Origin: Protopterus annectens
Lineage: Eukaryota > Chordata > Ceratodontiformes > Protopteridae
Assembly (NCBI RefSeq): GCF_019279795.1
Contig: NC_056725.1
Coordinates: 1,075,201,453 to 1,075,265,452 of the forward strand
Direction of reading: 5' to 3'
DNA: 64,000 nt
Shown: one piece after another, positions 11,202 to 22,220 of the stretch
Numbering within the stretch: the first letter of the stretch is position 1
Layout of the letters: each line of letters begins with the position of its first letter
Notes under the pieces: generated by a model
The model's input: only the letters and a program-made list of their open reading frames with translations
What the model was told of the DNA's origin: nothing
Databases searched by the model: none
Program-made: the position numbers and the translations under genes

Positions 11202-14137
11202 TTAGTTTGCTGTGCCTCTGTCCAGCAGTGACACAGAGATTATTCCCGGGGTAAACCTACGATCTCCCATCCACTCGTCAAGATTTCTCTTGAACAGAGT
11301 CAGTGAGGGGCTCTGCCTCACATGGACTGGGATTCTGTTCCATAGTGTAGGGAGTCTCTGGGTGATGAATATGTCCCTCCAGCACATCCTATTTATATCC
11401 GTGTTGAGGTTTAAGTCTCTTGCTCTTGTGGCTCTGGTGGATTTGGATTTTTTGAGGTGGAGCATGTCCATTAATTCCGGGTTGGACATGGCCTTGTATG
11501 TCAGGCACAGATCACCTCTGAGCAGACGGTATGCGACTGAATAGAGCTGGAGTTTCTTCAGTCGGGCAGCGTATGATATGTTTGAGCCCCTTTATCCTTT
11601 TAATGAGGAACTTTTGGGGTCTTTCCAACTGCTGCAGGTGTCGGGTAAGGTACATTCCGAATGGGGCGTTGCACTCAATCATTGGTCTGATAAGTGAAGA
11701 GTACAGGGGTACAATGACCTCTCCTGATCTGGATGTGAATCCCTTCATGATCAGGTGGGCAATGTAGAAGGTCTTTCTAACCACTTTGGCAATGTGAGTG
11801 TCAAAAGAGAGGTTACTGTCAACTTGGGTCCCCAGGTCCCTGATAACTTCTTCCGTGTTTAATGGATTACCACCTATGTGGTAATTAGGGTTACCTTGTT
11901 TTTCCCAAAGGGTATGACTGTACATTTTTTGGCATTTAGCTTAAGGCCATGGCTCTGGCACCAGTTATCCATTTCTATGAGACCTCTCTGGAGGATGTCT
12001 GTGTCTGATGAAGTGTCAATTATGGTGCCCAGTTTGCAGTCATCTGCAAATTTTGTCAGCCACAATCCCCCTATGTTTGCCTGCACTTCAGAAAAATAAA
12101 TGCCGAATAAGAGGGGGCCCAGGACTGAGCCCTGTGGGACACCGCTCATGACCGGCTTAGAGTCTGACATGGCACCAGCAACTCTAACCCTGTGGGTTCT
12201 GTCCTTGAGCCAGTTTGTAACCCATCTTGTGACATATGGGTTTACATCTAAGCTGGTGAGCTTTTCTATGATGCCCGAGTGGGGTATTGTGTCGAACGCT
12301 TTTGCTAGGTCAAGGTAGGCTGTGTGAACTGCCTTACCCTCATCAATGGCCTTAGTGACTGTTTCGAAAAAGTTGACCAAGTTCAAGAGGCAGGATCTGC
12401 CCTTGACAAAGCCAAATTGGGTAAAATCCAGTGTCTGTAGGTCCCCAATGTCTTTATTTATGAGTTCCATTATGATCCTCTCCATAGCTTTGCAGACAAG
12501 GCTCGTCAAGCTTATGGGGCGGTAATTTCCAGGGTCCGTAGAAGCACCGCCTTTGTGGAGTGGGACCACAGTTGCCATACGCCATTCTTTGGGAACGTAT
12601 CCTGTAGTAAGGCTAAGATTAAACAGCAGCCTTATGTGTGGATTTAGTTCCTCGTTGAGTTCGTGTAGCACACAGCCAGGGACACCGTCCAGTCCCATTG
12701 ATGCTGTGTTTTTTGCTTTAGAGAAAGCAGCTCTCACCTGGGCATCTGAGATGTTTGGGAGGCTAGACTCTGGTGGGATAGATATTTCTCCTGTTGGGGG
12801 GGAGGGAGGGGAGAAATTTGCACTGAACCTATCTGCCAGTATGTTGGCAATGTCTGTGGGTTCAGTGATTTTTGTATCATTTTGGACTAATTCTGAGCAT
12901 ATCTGGGAGTTTCCACCCAGGTTTCTAACATAGCTAAAGAAGGCCTTATGATTGTCTTTTGTGTCATTAGCGATTTTTCTCTCAAAGTTGGCCTTGGATG
13001 ATTTTATGAGTGATCGTAGTTTTTTGCTAGTAGTGATCAGAGATGCCTTCCCTTTTAGGGATTTTGCTCTGTCATGTAGTAGCTTTCTCCTCTTGTTGTA
13101 GAGTTTGTTTATGGCTGGGGTCCACCAGACCGGGCCTGCCTTTGGTGGAAAGGGTCTTGATTTTATTAGGGATTGCTTGATCCATACATTCCTGGAGGTG
13201 CTCAGAAGGCATTTGTAAGGGTTTCAGCAGCGTGGGTTGTGGTTTCCACTGGCTCGGGGCCTTGAAGGATACCACTCCAGTCTTAAGAAGTGTGAAGTTT
13301 GCTTTTGAGAAGTTCTTCACTGTGGTCTTTTGCTGGGGTTGGGGCGGGATGTGGATCTCCAGTGAGATTAATTTATGATCTGATCTCACCAATGAGGGAT
13401 ATACTCGGTGTGGAGCATTTTGTCCTCATGTTTGTGATGATCAGGTCTAGTATATTTTCTCCTCTTGTGGGAATGGTGACTAGTTGTTCCATAGCATTTG
13501 AGTTTATGAACTCCAGGAACCTTTGGGCTAGGGTGTTGGGGCTTGAGTAATGTTCCCAGTCTATGTTTGGGTAGTTGAAGTCACCCAATATGATGGTGTT
13601 TGGAGAGACATTCATACTCTCCAGTGTCTTCAGGAAGGCTGTGTGGGTTTCCTGAGTTTGAGAGGGTGGTCTGTAGCATGCTACAAACTGTAGGGCAGTT
13701 TTACCTATGGTTAATTGCACCTGGATGGTCTCCGATGCTTTGTGCATTGCCACTAACCTGGAGGTGTGGGTATCCTTTATGAATATGGATACTCCCCCTC
13801 CTTTTGTGGTTCGGTCCAGATTTTGGGGCTGGAACGCATGATATGAGGTATAACCTGATAGTGCTGGGGTGCTCTCAGGAGCCTTGAACCAGGTTTCAGT
13901 CACAGCACAGACATCGATGTTCTCCATACTGAGGAGGGCTTCGAGGGTGTGCATCTTGAGGTTTAGACTTCTGGCATTGAGCAGTATTACCCTTAGTTTT
14001 TCTCCATTTTTGTTTTCTAGGGTGGTAGGTTTATCATTTGAGCCTTGCCTAAAAAAGGCACTATGGGGGTGGCAAGAGCCTTTGCCAATATCCGAAGCCC
14101 AGGGTGACAGGTGCAAGCCGCCCTTGCGAAGCAGCAT
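11202..14137 (-). pseudogene. CR1 ORF2 (endonuclease-RT), frameshifted but with intact motifs
   Basis: Endonuclease motifs are all readable in 14137-13373: LLNARSLNLKM, VTETWFKAPES, GGGVSIFIKDTH, ACYRPP and GDFNYPNIDWE. SDHKLISLEI follows after a frame change near 13390. The RT in 12737-11874 is an unbroken 287 residues with NYRPISLTS, AYLDLAKAFDTIPH (motif A), GVPQGSVLGPLLF (motif B) and FADDCKLG (motif C, both Asp present). The C-terminal part continues in other frames at 11925-11512 and 11489-11202. It is the best-preserved RT in the window, but frame changes make it non-functional as it stands. Confidence 0.9.
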
Positions 14138-14989
14138 GGCTTGTCAAGCATGTCATCCCAGGCAGACAGACATTGGATCCCCTTAGAATGACACCAGTAA
14201 TTAAGCCAATTATTAAAGCTGATCATTTTGTCTCTGTATTGTGGCATAATTCTTGGTGAGGGTAGGATACTGCTCAGGGTCAGGGTCATACCGGCCTGGG
14301 CTACATAATCTGAGAGCTCCTCTATGTCTCTTTTCATGTAGTCCAGGGAGGTATGTCTCAGGTCGTTCACACCGGCATGGACAATGACTGAGTTATACTT
14401 GTACTTGCTGTGGAGTGACCTGAGTGCTTGTGTTATGTGGCGGATTCTAGCGCCTGACAGGCAGCTTACTGTGATCTTTTCCTTGTTCAGTCTGGTGAGT
14501 GGGACGTCAGTGTGTCTGACTATGGAGTCACATATAACAAGTGTGTCTGGCATTGTGTTTGGCCTTAAAGGCTGTGACTGTTTAGCACACTGACTTTGAG
14601 AACTATGTGTTGCATGTCTTATGTCTTGAGGTGGCAGTTGCTTGGGTGTCTACTTTGGAGGCCTCTGTAGTTTTGGTAGATTTTTGATCAGTGCCTCCGA
14701 ATATGTCTTTGTGTGTTTATGTGTTTGTTTTGCAGTTGTGATTAGTTCTATGTGAAACTGGGTTTGTGGTGTGCGTGGTTTCCTTCTCCTCCTGTCTGGT
14801 CTTGCCAGTCCTGAGTTGAGAGAGCTCAGCCTCCAGTTTGGCTATATAGTTGCATCTCTCACATGTATTTGTGTTTTGTGGGAGAAGGAGTGGGTTGTCT
14901 TTGTACATGAGGAAATTGTAACATTGCCTCAAGATGCCCAGATTCACCAGCTGAACAGGAGAGGACGCTAGCAACTGACCCTTCGACAT
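14017..14989 (-). pseudogene. CR1 ORF1 (zinc-binding/coiled-coil plus SGNH esterase), frameshifted
   Basis: The N-terminus (14989-14717) starts MSKGQLLASSPVQLVNLGIL and has a CERCNYIAKLEAELSQL segment, that is CxxC followed by a short heptad-like stretch. The esterase (14553-14017) has CDSIVRHTDVPL (block I, usually GDSI; the Gly is Cys), SCLSGARIRHI (block II) and VIVHAGVNDLRH (block III). Block V, the D-x-x-H region, is damaged to ARAACTCHPG. The two parts lie in different frames. SGNH esterases are known in CR1-group ORF1 proteins; their exact role in retrotransposition is unsettled. Confidence 0.85.
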
Positions 14990-15490
14990 GCTAGAAAAAG
15001 TGAAAAAGTTTGCTGTGTAACTGAGTCAGAAGGGACCTATAGGGAAATGGGTACTCAAGGGGATTCTAGGCTAATGTAGGACTTTGTTTAGTATATAAGT
15101 ACTTTACCTATATAAAAATGCTTTAGGAGCAAGTGCTGAGCTTTTGAGATAGAGAATAGACTGTTTAGATTGCAAGTAGAGAAGTTCTAAAGGAAAAATT
15201 GAAGAGCAGACTTTATGGAGCCGGAAATAGTTTAACCTTGTTTAACCGGCGCTGCCCGATGGTGCTCTATGGGCAACTCCGAGCTAAATCACGCAAAAGC
15301 ACGCTAAAGCGGGCTTTATTACAGGGGGCTGAAAAGAGCTAGGAATTGACCCAAAATGGCCAATAGACTACAAGTTTCTTGCTGGAACCACTCCTCTAGG
15401 GACAAATAGGCTGCTCAGTGCTCCCCACTCCCACTGGTGAACAAAGACGCTTCCTTTTATCCAAATAAGGATATGGAATAGCACAGGATG

Positions 15491-16090
15491 GGGCTAAGGG
15501 CTGCCACAGGTACTTCTAACGTGACTGACATCAGCAGGACTGCTAACTTAAGGCAATGGGAAGTGTACTGGTTGTGAATAGGCTCAAAATATTTAACCTA
15601 CAAACACACTCATTTACCAGGACTGAGATTAGAACCTCTACCTTGCTAGTTATTTGTGCTATAGTGTTACATATTTATCGCACGCACCACAGAGCTTATA
15701 GGGCTAAGAGTTACTTTAAGGTACTTTTAAGGTGACTGACATCAGCAGGACTGCTAGAGTAGGGCAATGGGAAGTGTGCTGGGTGTGAATGGGCTCAAAA
15801 TCTGTAATCTACAAACACACACACACAAGCATACACACTTTTACATATGCCGTGACTGTGATTAGAACCCCATATCTATCTAGTTATATGTATTATAACA
15901 TTACGCAGTTATCACACGTTATAGAGCTTACAGGACTGAAGCCAGTCCAAAGGTACTTCTAAGGTGGATGACATCAGCAGATCTTGTAAAGTAGGGCAAT
16001 GGGAAGTGTACTGGGTAGGTAAGGCATCATAATAGTGAGACCTACAGACACACACATACACAAAGGTAGGTGATGTGATATTACAACCCC
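15491..16090 (+). repeat. Array repeat units right of the LINE insertion
   Basis: The interrupted unit resumes at GGGCTAAGGGCTGCC. Further unit starts lie near 15690 (CACAGAGCTTATAGGGCTAAG) and 15922 (TATAGAGCTTACAGGACTGAAG). Shared landmarks are GACATCAGCAGGACTG, GGGCAATGGGAAGTGTACTGG and GGACTGAGATTAGAACC. The CA tract is nearly absent here, giving a base period of about 215-235 bp. Confidence 0.8.
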
Positions 16091-16314
16091 CACCTTAGTA
16101 CCATCAGACAAAGAATCTCATCTTCATGCTGGCACGTGCCAGTGGTTTCAAGTGGTATGTAACTGTCTGCAGCAGGACATCACTCTTTGCCATTCAGGGT
16201 ATCCCTGTGTATGACTCACTCTCTATGTGTGTCTCCCTGTGTGTCTCACTCTATCACTGTCTGTCTCTCTTCCCCATGTCTATGTGTGTGCATGCTTGAC
16301 ATATTGTAAAATGT

Positions 16315-16413
<99 letters not shown>

Positions 16414-16690
16414 ATCACATGCAGCAGATGCAGAAATACCACATATGGGCCACTTACAGCAGGCTGCAGGTAATCTTGTCTGGTAGGTGTGTGGAGACAG
16501 TTAGGTGTACATAGCTGTGTGTATGCAAAGACATCTGCACAATACAGATATATATAGTCCATTGTTGTTTCATACATGGGCCTTATTTCTCTAAGTATAG
16601 GAGCATGCCCAGTATGACCTTCTATGGTAAGAGTGGGAATCCATTCCAGGAATAGTTGTAACTCCAGTCCAGGGTGATGTGTGCTACAGC
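16091..16690. repeat. Unassigned sequence with (TA)n(TG)n microsatellite
   Basis: A compound tract runs (TA)n at about 16318-16357 then (TG)n at about 16359-16410. The flanks contain CT/TG-rich sequence (16215-16280). No coding motif is seen. Confidence 0.7.
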
Positions 16691-17009
16691 CATACCTTGT
16701 AACCTATTTGTACAGGATATCTGGAGATAGGCTGCCAATATGGGGAAACAATGGCCCAGACATAGGGGATACTGTCACTATTGCTCTTATTAATGTATGA
16801 GTTGCTTGAGTTATAGGGTTTGTTTTAGCAGACATTTTCTGACTTATGTAATGTTTGACACTGTAATGTATTGTGTCTTTACCTACTGACAGATATCATG
16901 GGATCATCACAGTTATCTACCAGAGAAATTCAAGATGGATGATGCACAGACCAATATTATGAGGCAAAGGCTAGACATTCTTGCCCAATCTGGCCAGTTG
17001 GGAGGTCTG
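16691..17009 (-). mobile_element. hAT-like non-autonomous element, copy 2
   Basis: This is a 319-bp element flanked by an exact 8-bp duplication, GCTACAGC, at 16683-16690 and 17010-17017. Its ends are CATACCTTGTAACC and the inverted AGTTGGGAGGTCTG. On the minus strand its interior aligns with the copy at 45752 through TGCCTCATAATATTGGTCTG and neighbouring sequence. It has no open frame of note. Confidence 0.85.
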
Positions 17010-17129
17010 GCTACAGCCGATTGACTGCTGAAGCTGTGTAAAAGGTCAAGTACCATGATGATATACTGGCTGGGGATCTCCTGGTTGTGTGGTATCCTTC
17101 TTACCTGGAAGGCCATATCCTGGTGTGGC

Positions 17130-17453
17130 CATACCTCTCAACTGTACAGATTCTCACAGATTATCCAGATTCATGCCTCATATATCTGGTCAGTTTCCCT
17201 TGACATTGTGGTTTTCTAGCAAGTTTGTTGCAAATCACTCAGGGTTGCAGTCAGGGAATAATGACCGAACATTAGATTTTCAGACTTCACACCCTTCATG
17301 ACATGCATGCTACTACACACCCCCTCTGTTATTCTATCAATTTTCTAACATTATGAGAGCATTATTTCAAAAGTGCCTGTATATTTGGGCCTTTATCCCA
17401 CCATTATATATGGCTTTGTCCAGATTTCTTGCTCTATGAGGTTGAGAGGTATG
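17130..17453 (+). mobile_element. hAT-like non-autonomous element, copy 3
   Basis: This 324-bp element has well-preserved ends, CATACCTCTCAACTG and the inverted GGTTGAGAGGTATG. Inside are GATTATCCAGATTCATGCC and, near the right end, TTTGTCCAGATTTCTTGC, both shared with the copy at 45752. Flanks GGTGTGGC and CTACTTGC do not match, so the target duplication is lost or the copy was rearranged. Copies 2 and 3 lie 120 bp apart in opposite orientation. Confidence 0.8.
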
Positions 17454-17539
17454 CTACTTGCATTTTCTTGACTGTGTTATGTTGGTAGTATAGATACCAA
17501 GACATTCCCTACAACAGCACTATGGGTGAGGCATGGGCC

Positions 17540-18170
17540 TTGCTAGAGGCCTGTAGGCCATGTGACTGATGCAGGCCATCTGTAGCAAGGCAGTGTGTTT
17601 GGTCACTCATATGTTCCCAGGCTGCCAGGCAGTGGATCCCCCTGGGGTGACAATGGTAAGTGAGTCAGGTGTTACTGGCAATCACTTTCTGTTCATATTG
17701 ATCCATCACTCGGTGACAGCAGGATGCTACTTACAGTTAGGGACATACCTGCATGAGACACATATTCAGCATGCTGCATCATGTCTGTCTTTCTGTAGTC
17801 CATGAAGTACATTTCACATCATTCATACCACCATGGAACAGGCTAGTATGATACCTGTACCTGTTGTGGGGTGACTTGAGTGCATTTGTGATATGGCAGT
17901 TTATGGCACCTGCCAAACAAGTAATCATGACTGTCTACTTATCCTGCCTGGTGTGTGGCACATCTGTGTGTCTCACAGTGGAGTGTTCTATGAGTAATAT
18001 GTTGTGTGTATAGTAAGGCCTTAGTGTTTGCAGGACCCTGGTGTGTGGTGCATGCATGGTCTGTGGTGTGCAAGTTTGGGAAGTTCTTGTGTGTTTTTTC
18101 CTCTGAGGTGCCCTTTACTTGAGGTTTGATTTGTTGTGGACCTCCATTTATGTGGGTGCGTGTTGTGTAT
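17540..18170 (-). pseudogene. CR1 ORF1 esterase fragment, decayed
   Basis: This antisense sequence matches 14095-14550 block by block. It includes the region for the block V end (near 17600), the block III GVND region (near 17830) and the block I/II region (GCACCTGCCAAACAAGTAATC and GGTGTGTGGCACATCTGTG, 17905-17970). Substitutions and indels break the frame. No ORF2 sequence adjoins it, so it is an isolated piece. Confidence 0.7.
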
Positions 18171-18934
18171 TTGCAGGTGATGCTTACTGACTCCATACAC
18201 TGCAGGGCACCTATGATACTGAAAAATGTGCTCTGGAGTGCACATTCTCCATTTGTCTGGATAGTGGTTCCCCTCCTCTTTCTGTGTGTGTGTCTGTTTA
18301 GCCTTCTGTAGTTCGATCACAGGCTTTGCCCACAGTGGCTGCTGCTATGTATTTGTAATTCTGGTGTGAGCATGGTAAATGCCATAACATCACACATAAG
18401 GTTATGGACTACACACATTTGACCATACCTATTTGGCAGGTTGTCGATCATTGCACCACTACATCTGCTGGGGTCCTCAAACAGTTTGTGTTACTATGTT
18501 ATTATGCGTTTACATGTTGGCCTAGCTGTCAAACTGTCACTGAGTCTGATATCTGGACAGGCCCACATATGACAGTCAGATGAAGGCCCACACATGAGGA
18601 CAGGGTGTTGATACTGTTCTGCAATACATAGACAGTTGGGGACTATTTTGTTACTTGCTTTCAGTTATGGATCTGACATCTGCTTCTCCACTGTCTGAAG
18701 TGATGTTTTGACATGACCTTTTCTTGTTTTGCAAATACTTTGCAGGTGAATGCAATGTCAGGACAAGCAGAACAGATACACAAGGCATACTTGTGCTCCT
18801 TCTATGACAACCTGCCATTCCAGGGATATGGCTGTTGGCCAGTGACATGTTGTCTGTGCTGACACAGTGAGGTGGCAGCCTTTTATGACCTGCCAGTACA
18901 CTGACCTTCAAGTACCTGCTGTGCTACTAGGCAC
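18171..18934. other. Unassigned sequence
   Basis: The first part (18171-18320) may be the ORF1 N-terminal or 5' UTR remains of the preceding fragment. I recognise nothing in the rest. Confidence 0.35.
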
Positions 18935-19251
18935 CATACCTCTCTATGTATGAGATACAGACATCAGAACAAAGCCATAAGTGATTGGGTGACAAAGGCC
19001 TAAATATAGGGACCATTTTAACTATTGGCCTTACAAACCTAGAAGGGTGATACAATAACAGATGTTGCATTAGCATGCATTTTGTATAGGGTATGAGGTC
19101 TGAGACACTACAAACCTTCATTATTTTCTGACTTTAGACTTTCGTGGTTTGCCAGTGCTTAGCCACACAACCACTAATTCATGATAGACACAACAGAAAT
19201 TATGCAAACCTCTGTACATTCTGCAAATGTTCTATACAGTTGGGAGGTATG
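18935..19251 (-). mobile_element. hAT-like non-autonomous element, copy 4
   Basis: This 317-bp element runs from CATACCTCTCTATG to the inverted CAGTTGGGAGGTATG. Its flanks CTAGGCAC (18927-18934) and GTAGTCAC (19252-19259) match at 6 of 8 positions, consistent with an old 8-bp duplication. On the minus strand the interior follows copy 3, with ACAAAGCCATA, AAGGCCTAAATATA and AGCATGCAT landmarks in order. Confidence 0.8.
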
Positions 19252-19259
19252 GTAGTCAC

Positions 19260-19949
19260 TGTATATGTGACTCCAACCTGTGTACTGTTCATATGTGTGG
19301 CCCCCTTTCCATGACCTGTCCAGCTTACCGGCAATAATGGATATTGACATCTGGACAGTGTATACAACTCCCACCGTAGGCGTGCCTGACATGTGAAATA
19401 GTTGGCAATGCGATTCTTGGAACATGGCCCCGTCTACCACAGTACTGTACCTAGGCCACTAAGACACAACAGCCGGGAGTAAGTCCTGGCCACATCTTGA
19501 CAGTATTTCCCACGTATAAACATAGATCATTGACCCCTGCATATTGTGGACATGCAACAAGTTATAATGTTGATTGGGACAGCCCTAGCAATGTGTGCTC
19601 TGCTGCTATTACCCTACAAACCTACATGTTACTGCATTTCTATGGGATAATGGGTGTGGGGAGCACATCTGTCAGTGGTACACATTTGCACATACGGTGC
19701 TGATATTGGCTTTACATTTTGCTTCCATCTAGCATAGTAGTGTGCCCTGTCTTGGAGAATAAAGGCATATCACTAGACATGACAGGTTAGATTGTAATGG
19801 CATACAATTGAGTTTCAGACTTCTTAACCTTCAGAGCCTTACTGCAACAGGAACACCTGCTATGATATCACTGTGTAAGTCTGTAGGGGGTATTCCATCA
19901 TTGTCGCCAGTTGTGGGCATTTGCCAGACATTCCTTTATGGTTGTCTAC
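19260..19949. other. Unassigned sequence
   Basis: No coding motif or named repeat is seen. The right part may belong to the 3' non-coding end of the Harbinger element on the minus strand. Confidence 0.35.
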
Positions 19950-20960
19950 AACTGACTGGCTGGGTGAGTCTGAGGAGTGAGTATGGGATCCCCACATTGA
20001 CATCCATGCATGTGAACTATGACCCCCTTTTGTTGGGCCCCCACAAATACTGTGGGGACCATAGAAATAGTGAGGGGCTGTGTGGCCCTTCCCCATGCTG
20101 TTCCTGCTGCAGCTGTTTCCACAGGATCATATTCTGTAGCATGGCACATACTATGAACATGTGTGCACATGTGGCTGGAGAGTACTGCAAGATTCCACCA
20201 GACATGTCAAGGCAGCAGAACCGTGACATGAGCATCCCAAACACATGCTCTTTAATCATCCTGGTTTGTGCGTGTGCCTCATTATGGCATTCTTGATTGG
20301 ATGTGTGTGCATTTCTGATGGGTATCATCGTCCATGGCTCCAGTGCAAAGCCAGCATCCCCCACCAGATGGCCATATGGGATGTCACCACTGGCAAATGC
20401 CTAGTACAGCTGTGATGAATGCCAGATGTGGGAGTCATGGTAACTTCCAGGGCTGCCAGCATACACGTTCATAATAAATCCCTGGGCATTGCACATGACC
20501 TGATATTTGATGGAGGGGAATCCCTTGCAGTTTATGTAGACCCTACCCTGTTCACCGGGTGGTACTTTGATTTGGATGTGTATACAGTCTATCGCACCCA
20601 GTACCACCAGGTATTCTGAAGAGACACATATTGCTGGTCCTCTCCTCATGGATGTTGGATAAGTAAATGTGCTCACCAGCATGTGGTAGCATGGCATCCA
20701 GGAACTGGTACTATCTCCAGATCATGTAGCCCCTGGTAGGTTACCCTGGGTCTGAACACACTTCTCCTCCTCCTCAGTCTGGGGTGGTTGTCAGCATTAT
20801 CCTCCTCACCACCCTCAGTCTCTAGCAAATACTGATAGCTCAAAGCAACAGCAGCCCCTGACTTGTTTTGGGTTAAAATTCCCCAGCATGTGTACATCAA
20901 TGGTGCAAGGTTTGTGGGAAAATCAGACTGAAAGGTGTTTGCACAGTTTATACTGTTGTG
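19950..20960 (-). pseudogene. Harbinger (HARBI1-like) DDE nuclease
   Basis: On the minus strand an N-terminal RRRRSVFRPRVTYQGLHDLE segment (near 20780) precedes, after a frame change, a long frame from 20697. That frame reads VVLGAIDCIHIQIKVPPGE (first catalytic Asp), GFIMNVYAGSPGSYHDSHIW, then a single TAG at 20401-20403. It continues in the same frame with IPYGHLVGDAGFALEPW (second Asp) and TRMIKEHVFGMLMSRF (catalytic Glu), then a CLDMSGGILQYSP block and an HMFIVCAMLQNMI end. Order and spacing match PIF/Harbinger nucleases, which cut and join the transposon ends. All three acidic positions are present; one stop and one N-terminal frame change mark it as a pseudogene. Confidence 0.85.
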
Positions 20961-22117
20961 CTGCAGATGCTGCCTGTATGATTGGCTGGCTATGACACAT
21001 TCTACCTGCTTGATATTTTATTAGTACTTTATTGCTTTTATTCTGCTATTTGTCTTTTTTTTTTTTTTTCCTTCTCATTTCCACCCTTTTTAAGCCCTGA
21101 GGTGCTCCACACAAACCCACTGCCCAAATGTAAGCAGCCCTGCTATTTCCATTTCTTTTTATTTTGTTTTGTTTTAGACCCAGTACACATTGCGCAAACC
21201 CGTTTAGCTAAAGTAAACACTTTGAAGCAGAAATGGACCTCCACTGGATACAAACATGCTCTATATTTCATGTAATACGTCAATACAGCCTGAGACACAC
21301 CCCCTTGCTTAGCTGTGCTTAGCTGAGCTCAACTGGGAACCGTGAAGCTCCAATCTGCTTGCACCAAGCATGACACACCCCCTTTTCATGTCAGTTGCTT
21401 CTCCTGCTTTACACCACTGCCTTATAGCTCCTACATGGTTAGGTGCAGTTTGGCACTTGTCTGCTTTTTGTGATTCAGTGAATTTCCCTCATTAGTATAC
21501 CCCACTGCCTTTGTCCCTAGTTACAGTGCTACACCAGAGCCTTTCCCCTTAGCAACCACTGTTCTCTATGATTGTTTTGATTCTGCATGCCATAGGCTAT
21601 AATGGCAAGATGCAGATTTCACTTAACATTGCCTTTTCACATTTTTTTATTTTTGGCACAATCCTGTTTGCTTGCCGCTGCCCTATGCTTAAATGGCCGA
21701 GACTGGTAAAAAAAAATAAACTTTTATTTTTATAATTTTGCAACACTTTTCCATGCCAGTGGCCATATATTTGTCCCTTGGCATGCCTAAGAATTATAAT
21801 GCATGCTTTGCTTTGAGCTGTCATGCCTCTGTTTTGATTTTTGCAGAAATCTATTCATCTAGTAGCCAAATACATTTCTACAAGCTACACTATTCTGCCA
21901 TGGTTGCCTGTCTGCTTACTGGATCACTAATTGACCTCATTTGCATGGTTTTCACCAGAAAAAGAGGTCATTAGCATAATCCAGTCAGGCTCATGCACGC
22001 CCCCAGGCTTGTTTACTGCATCGTTTGGCGGACATATTCTGTGCAGGAGCGGCTGCACTATTCGGACACAGGATTTTAGCGATATTGAATCCCAGGGACT
22101 GTTTAAATAACAGCTAT
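20961..22117. other. Unassigned sequence
   Basis: Poly(T) runs occur near 21056-21069, and A-rich runs near 21709. I see no gene. Repeated GACACACCCCC(T)TT segments at about 21295 and 21372 hint at a short internal duplication. Confidence 0.4.
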
Positions 22118-22121
22118 CTCA

Positions 22122-22181
<60 letters not shown>

Positions 22182-22220
22182 GCGCGCACATAAATAGATA
22201 GCTAGATATAGATATATATA
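22118..22220. repeat. Compound microsatellite (CT)n(TA)n(CA)n
   Basis: The tract runs (CT)n from about 22118, (TA)n at about 22143-22170 and (CA)n with CG steps to about 22190, then GATA-like repeats to about 22220. Confidence 0.9.

Larger units (their letters stand above)
11085..15490 (-). mobile_element. CR1-type LINE, copy 2, near full length
   Basis: This is a 4.4-kb element on the minus strand. The 3' end (low coordinate) is a run of GGTTCATA octamers at 11085-11115. ORF2 and ORF1 follow, then a 5' UTR up to about 15490. The UTR resembles that of the copy at 34.3 kb (AGTGGGAGTGG-type and TTGTAGT-TTGGCCATTT-type blocks). It splits a repeat unit: CACAGAGCTTATAG is on the left and GGGCTAAGGGCTGCC on the right, as in uninterrupted units. 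The 5' UTR keeps CpGs, which suggests a fairly recent insertion. Confidence 0.9.
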
